Assembly: GCA_965602805.1 (NCBI GenBank)
Contig: CBFCZK010000012.1
Span: 1-64,000 of the forward strand
Reading direction: 5' to 3'
Length of the DNA: 64,000 nt
Origin: Thiomicrorhabdus sp965602805
GTDB lineage: Bacteria > Pseudomonadota > Gammaproteobacteria > Thiomicrospirales > Thiomicrospiraceae
Positions 61,963-64,000 of this stretch are shown piece by piece. The position numbers were made by a program, and so were the translations under genes. The notes beneath the pieces are model-generated. The model had not been told where the DNA came from and ran no database searches. It saw only the letters and a list, made by a program, of their open reading frames with translations. Each line of letters opens with the position of its first letter. The first letter of the stretch is position 1.

Positions 61963-62679
61963 TTAAGGAATAAAAACCGTATTTGGAGCAATAACGATGC
62001 CTTTTACGACCTTATTCGATGTAATGTTTTTGACAGCAACTTGTTGCTGCTCAACGGCACTTTGTAGCGCAATGCCTTTGGTCTTAACTTGAATGCTACC
62101 GATATTCGCAATCAGAGTCACTTGTTGTTTTTTGAAAACCCAATAAGGTGGTTGTAAATCTTTAATTTTGAGGATGCTCTTGGCACCAATCGATTTTTTT
62201 GTCCTCATGCCGATAGCGGTATCTAAATTAATTAGGCTGCCTCTGGGTATCTGTTTATAAGGTAAGAGAACTTGTTTCAGATCGATACTCTTTATAACGG
62301 CGCCTTTGAGGATTCCTTGAGTTGTCATTATTGCCGTTTGTTTGCCATCAACCACGGCAGGCACAAAAACTCGCCAATTAGGTAGGTGGCAACTTACACT
62401 GTATGTCATTCGTCCAACGGTTTCTTCAGAGTTCCTATCCTTAAGTTCCAGCGGTTGTTGGCATTGTGGTAATTTTAAAGTTGGGCTTAGTTTTCTGAGC
62501 TGAATAGTGGGCTCAAAAATTTGTTGGTCAATTTTTTGCTTTATGTGTTCAGACACAAGATGATGAATCTCATCCAGTGATTGATGGCTGGTCGTGATAG
62601 GAGGCTCTTGAGCTTGAATATTCAAACTCATACAAGCACTTAGCAGTAGCGTAAAGATTTTTGCAATGGGGTTATTCAT
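61963..62679 (-). CDS. flgA: Flagellar P-ring assembly protein FlgA
   Basis: 238 residues with a signal peptide (LLLSACMSLNIQAQ). Periplasmic chaperone for P-ring assembly. The C-terminal SAF domain is visible (TQGILKGAVIKSIDLKQVLLPYKQIPRGSLINLDTAIGMRTKKSIGAKSIL, then VKNITSNKVVKGIVIAPNTVF). The minus-strand set flgA-flgM-flgN is in the usual order. A gap of 174 bases to flgM suggests a second promoter for flgMN. Confidence 0.92.
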   Translation of the reverse strand: MNNPIAKIFTLLLSACMSLNIQAQEPPITTSHQSLDEIHHLVSEHIKQKIDQQIFEPTIQLRKLSPTLKLPQCQQPLELKDRNSEETVGRMTYSVSCHLPNWRVFVPAVVDGKQTAIMTTQGILKGAVIKSIDLKQVLLPYKQIPRGSLINLDTAIGMRTKKSIGAKSILKIKDLQPPYWVFKKQQVTLIANIGSIQVKTKGIALQSAVEQQQVAVKNITSNKVVKGIVIAPNTVFIP

Positions 62680-62881
62680 GTGGCAATACTAACATGAGTT
62701 GAAATGGCTTTTAAAGGTCACTTTAAATTAAGTCAGTTTATTATTGCTGTGTATTGCACTATTATGTGGGCTTTATCGTCAAAAAATAAGCAATCGATAA
62801 AACAGTGTTATAAAGAATTCAAAATATGATTAAGAAAATAGAACTGATGATTAAACAAACAATGAGTAAGGTGGCGTTAAG

Positions 62882-63847
62882 ATGTCTAGCTTTCTAACCG
62901 GGGTTGATCAAAGAACTTCCTTAGCAGGAATGAACCGCATGGAGTTACTGTTGTTTACCATTAAGGGTAAACAACTGTTTGGGATTAATGTATTTAAAGT
63001 GCGTGAAGTGATTCGTACGCCAGATATCTCGCCTGTTCCCAAGTCAGACTCCAGAATAGTGGGGGTAGCGGATATCCGTGGACAGACCATGCCCATGATT
63101 GATTTAGCCAAAGCATTGGATCTGGAAGCGATTGATCCTAAAGATTATTCCAAAAGTTTGACGATTGTGACGGAGTTTAATAGTTCCGTGCAGGGCTTCT
63201 TAGTTGAAGATGTTGATCGTATTGTGCATCTGCGTTGGGAAGATATTCTTGCACCACCGGCTTCATTAATGGGGGTGAACTACTTGACCGGGATTACCCG
63301 AGCACAAAATCAGATTGTTGAGATTGTTGATGTTGAAAAGGTCTTGGTAGAAGTTTCCGGTACTCGTGAAGAGCTTTCTGAAGAGTATATTTCAAGCCAT
63401 AAATCGGTTACCGATGGTCAGGACTTCTTTGTTTTGGGTGCGGATGATTCGGTCGTTGCCAGAAGCCAATTAAAAGGCGTGTTGGATAGACTGGGAATTG
63501 CGAATAAAATTGTTAATAATGGTAAATTAGCTTTGGACCTTCTTAAAAAATGGGCGGATGATGCGGATAAAGGCATTGCTGATAAGGTCAGCGATCGCGT
63601 TTTAATGGTTATTTCTGATATCGAAATGCCTGAAATGGATGGCTACACCTTAACCACAAGTATTCGTAAAGACGATCGCCTTAAAGATCTATATGTCATT
63701 CTGAACTCTTCATTGAGTGGTGGCTTTAATGATACCTTGACTGAAAAAGTCGGGGCTAACGTGTTTTTATCAAAATGGCACTCGGATGAGTTAGCCGAAA
63801 CGATTGTGGCTAGAATTGAAGCGGTAAGATACGGTACGGTTGTATAG
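62882..63847 (+). CDS. cheV: Chemotaxis protein CheV
   Basis: 321 residues: CheW-like domain (about 15-160) and receiver domain (about 180-321) with the phospho-acceptor Asp246 in VISDIEMPEMDGY. Couples receptors to CheA and is itself phosphorylated. Divergent from flgA, as in Vibrio and related genera. Shine-Dalgarno GTAAGGTGG. Confidence 0.95.
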   Translation: MSSFLTGVDQRTSLAGMNRMELLLFTIKGKQLFGINVFKVREVIRTPDISPVPKSDSRIVGVADIRGQTMPMIDLAKALDLEAIDPKDYSKSLTIVTEFNSSVQGFLVEDVDRIVHLRWEDILAPPASLMGVNYLTGITRAQNQIVEIVDVEKVLVEVSGTREELSEEYISSHKSVTDGQDFFVLGADDSVVARSQLKGVLDRLGIANKIVNNGKLALDLLKKWADDADKGIADKVSDRVLMVISDIEMPEMDGYTLTTSIRKDDRLKDLYVILNSSLSGGFNDTLTEKVGANVFLSKWHSDELAETIVARIEAVRYGTVV

Positions 63848-63906
63848 CGTTTTACACTTTTTTGCGTAATTCATATAGAGTTAAGTGAATAACAGGAATT
63901 TTCTTG

Positions 63907-64000
63907 ATGTCAGATTTTCAAAAAGTTATCGGTTTGCTGGTATTGCTGTTTAGCGTCAATAGCCAGGCAGGTTTGACAGACCTTTTCTGTATTCAGGACG
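63907..64000 (+). CDS. Partial gene with signal peptide, cut by window end
   Basis: 31 codons inside the window: MSDFQKVIGLLVLLFSVNSQ then AGLTDLFCIQD. A signal peptide with cleavage around NSQA is likely. It continues past the edge; the product cannot be named. Confidence 0.5.
   Translation, partial: MSDFQKVIGLLVLLFSVNSQAGLTDLFCIQD

Noticed and set aside
62680..62881. Sigma-28 promoters between flgA and cheV
   Set aside because: CGATAA-like elements exist near 62780-62810 but spacing to any TAAA does not fit the consensus.

Overview
The window reads as chromosome of a gammaproteobacterium, most likely a sulfur-oxidising autotroph of the Thiomicrospira / Hydrogenovibrio / Thiomicrorhabdus group. 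This is an inference from gene order (mutS, pncC-recA-recX-alaS, csrA, tRNA-Ser, tRNA-Arg; pcnB-folK-panB-panC), moderate GC content, phosphoenolpyruvate carboxylase, fructose-1,6-bisphosphatase and pyrophosphatase, and a polar-flagellum type gene set (flgA, flgM, flgN, flgP, cheV). No 16S gene is present to confirm it.

Region by region. 1-1000: a tandem array of at least five near-identical 44-codon genes on the minus strand, each encoding a Sec-exported peptide, with a hairpin in every spacer. 1.5-4.5 kb: a large Asp-box lipoprotein. 4.7-10.8 kb: omega-amidase, periplasmic thioredoxin-fold protein, EamA permease, a 613-bp non-coding inverted-repeat element, DUF1415, DUF5718, cytochrome b561 and a CnoX-like co-chaperone. 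10.9-24.7 kb: the mutS/pncC/recA/recX/alaS block, lysC, a ~1000-aa LVIVD-repeat protein, csrA and three tRNAs. 24.8-30.7 kb: exported amidohydrolase, diguanylate cyclase, a trpS pseudogene, a DUF4382 lipoprotein, intact trpS, a membrane methyltransferase. 30.9-36.5 kb: pcnB-folK-panB-panC, decayed motA and motB, then inverted panD. 36.8-41.4 kb: ppc, ppa, fbp. 41.7-49.7 kb: thiI, mltF-like, a dihydrolipoyl-dehydrogenase-type flavoprotein, rnr, rlmB. 49.8-57.5 kb: a PfkB kinase fused to a Rieske domain, fnr, pal, pepN, an LpoA-like protein. 57.6 kb to the end: membrane coiled-coil protein, flgP region, PilZ protein, flgN-flgM-flgA, cheV and a partial gene.

Working together: the recA/mutS block serves DNA repair; panB, panC and panD give pantothenate; ppc, ppa and fbp serve central carbon metabolism; the last 6 kb is flagellar export, anti-sigma control and chemotaxis.

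Most notable: (1) the tandem secreted-peptide array with structure-conserved spacers; (2) a 12-bp palindrome, ACCAGGCCTGGT, present 13 times perfectly plus two near matches, inside genes in two reading frames and between genes, when about 0.004 would be expected by chance; (3) the kinase-Rieske fusion; (4) a 515-bp identical tract between trpS and its pseudogene inside diverged flanks, which points to gene conversion; (5) the 613-bp inverted-repeat element framed by copies of the palindrome.
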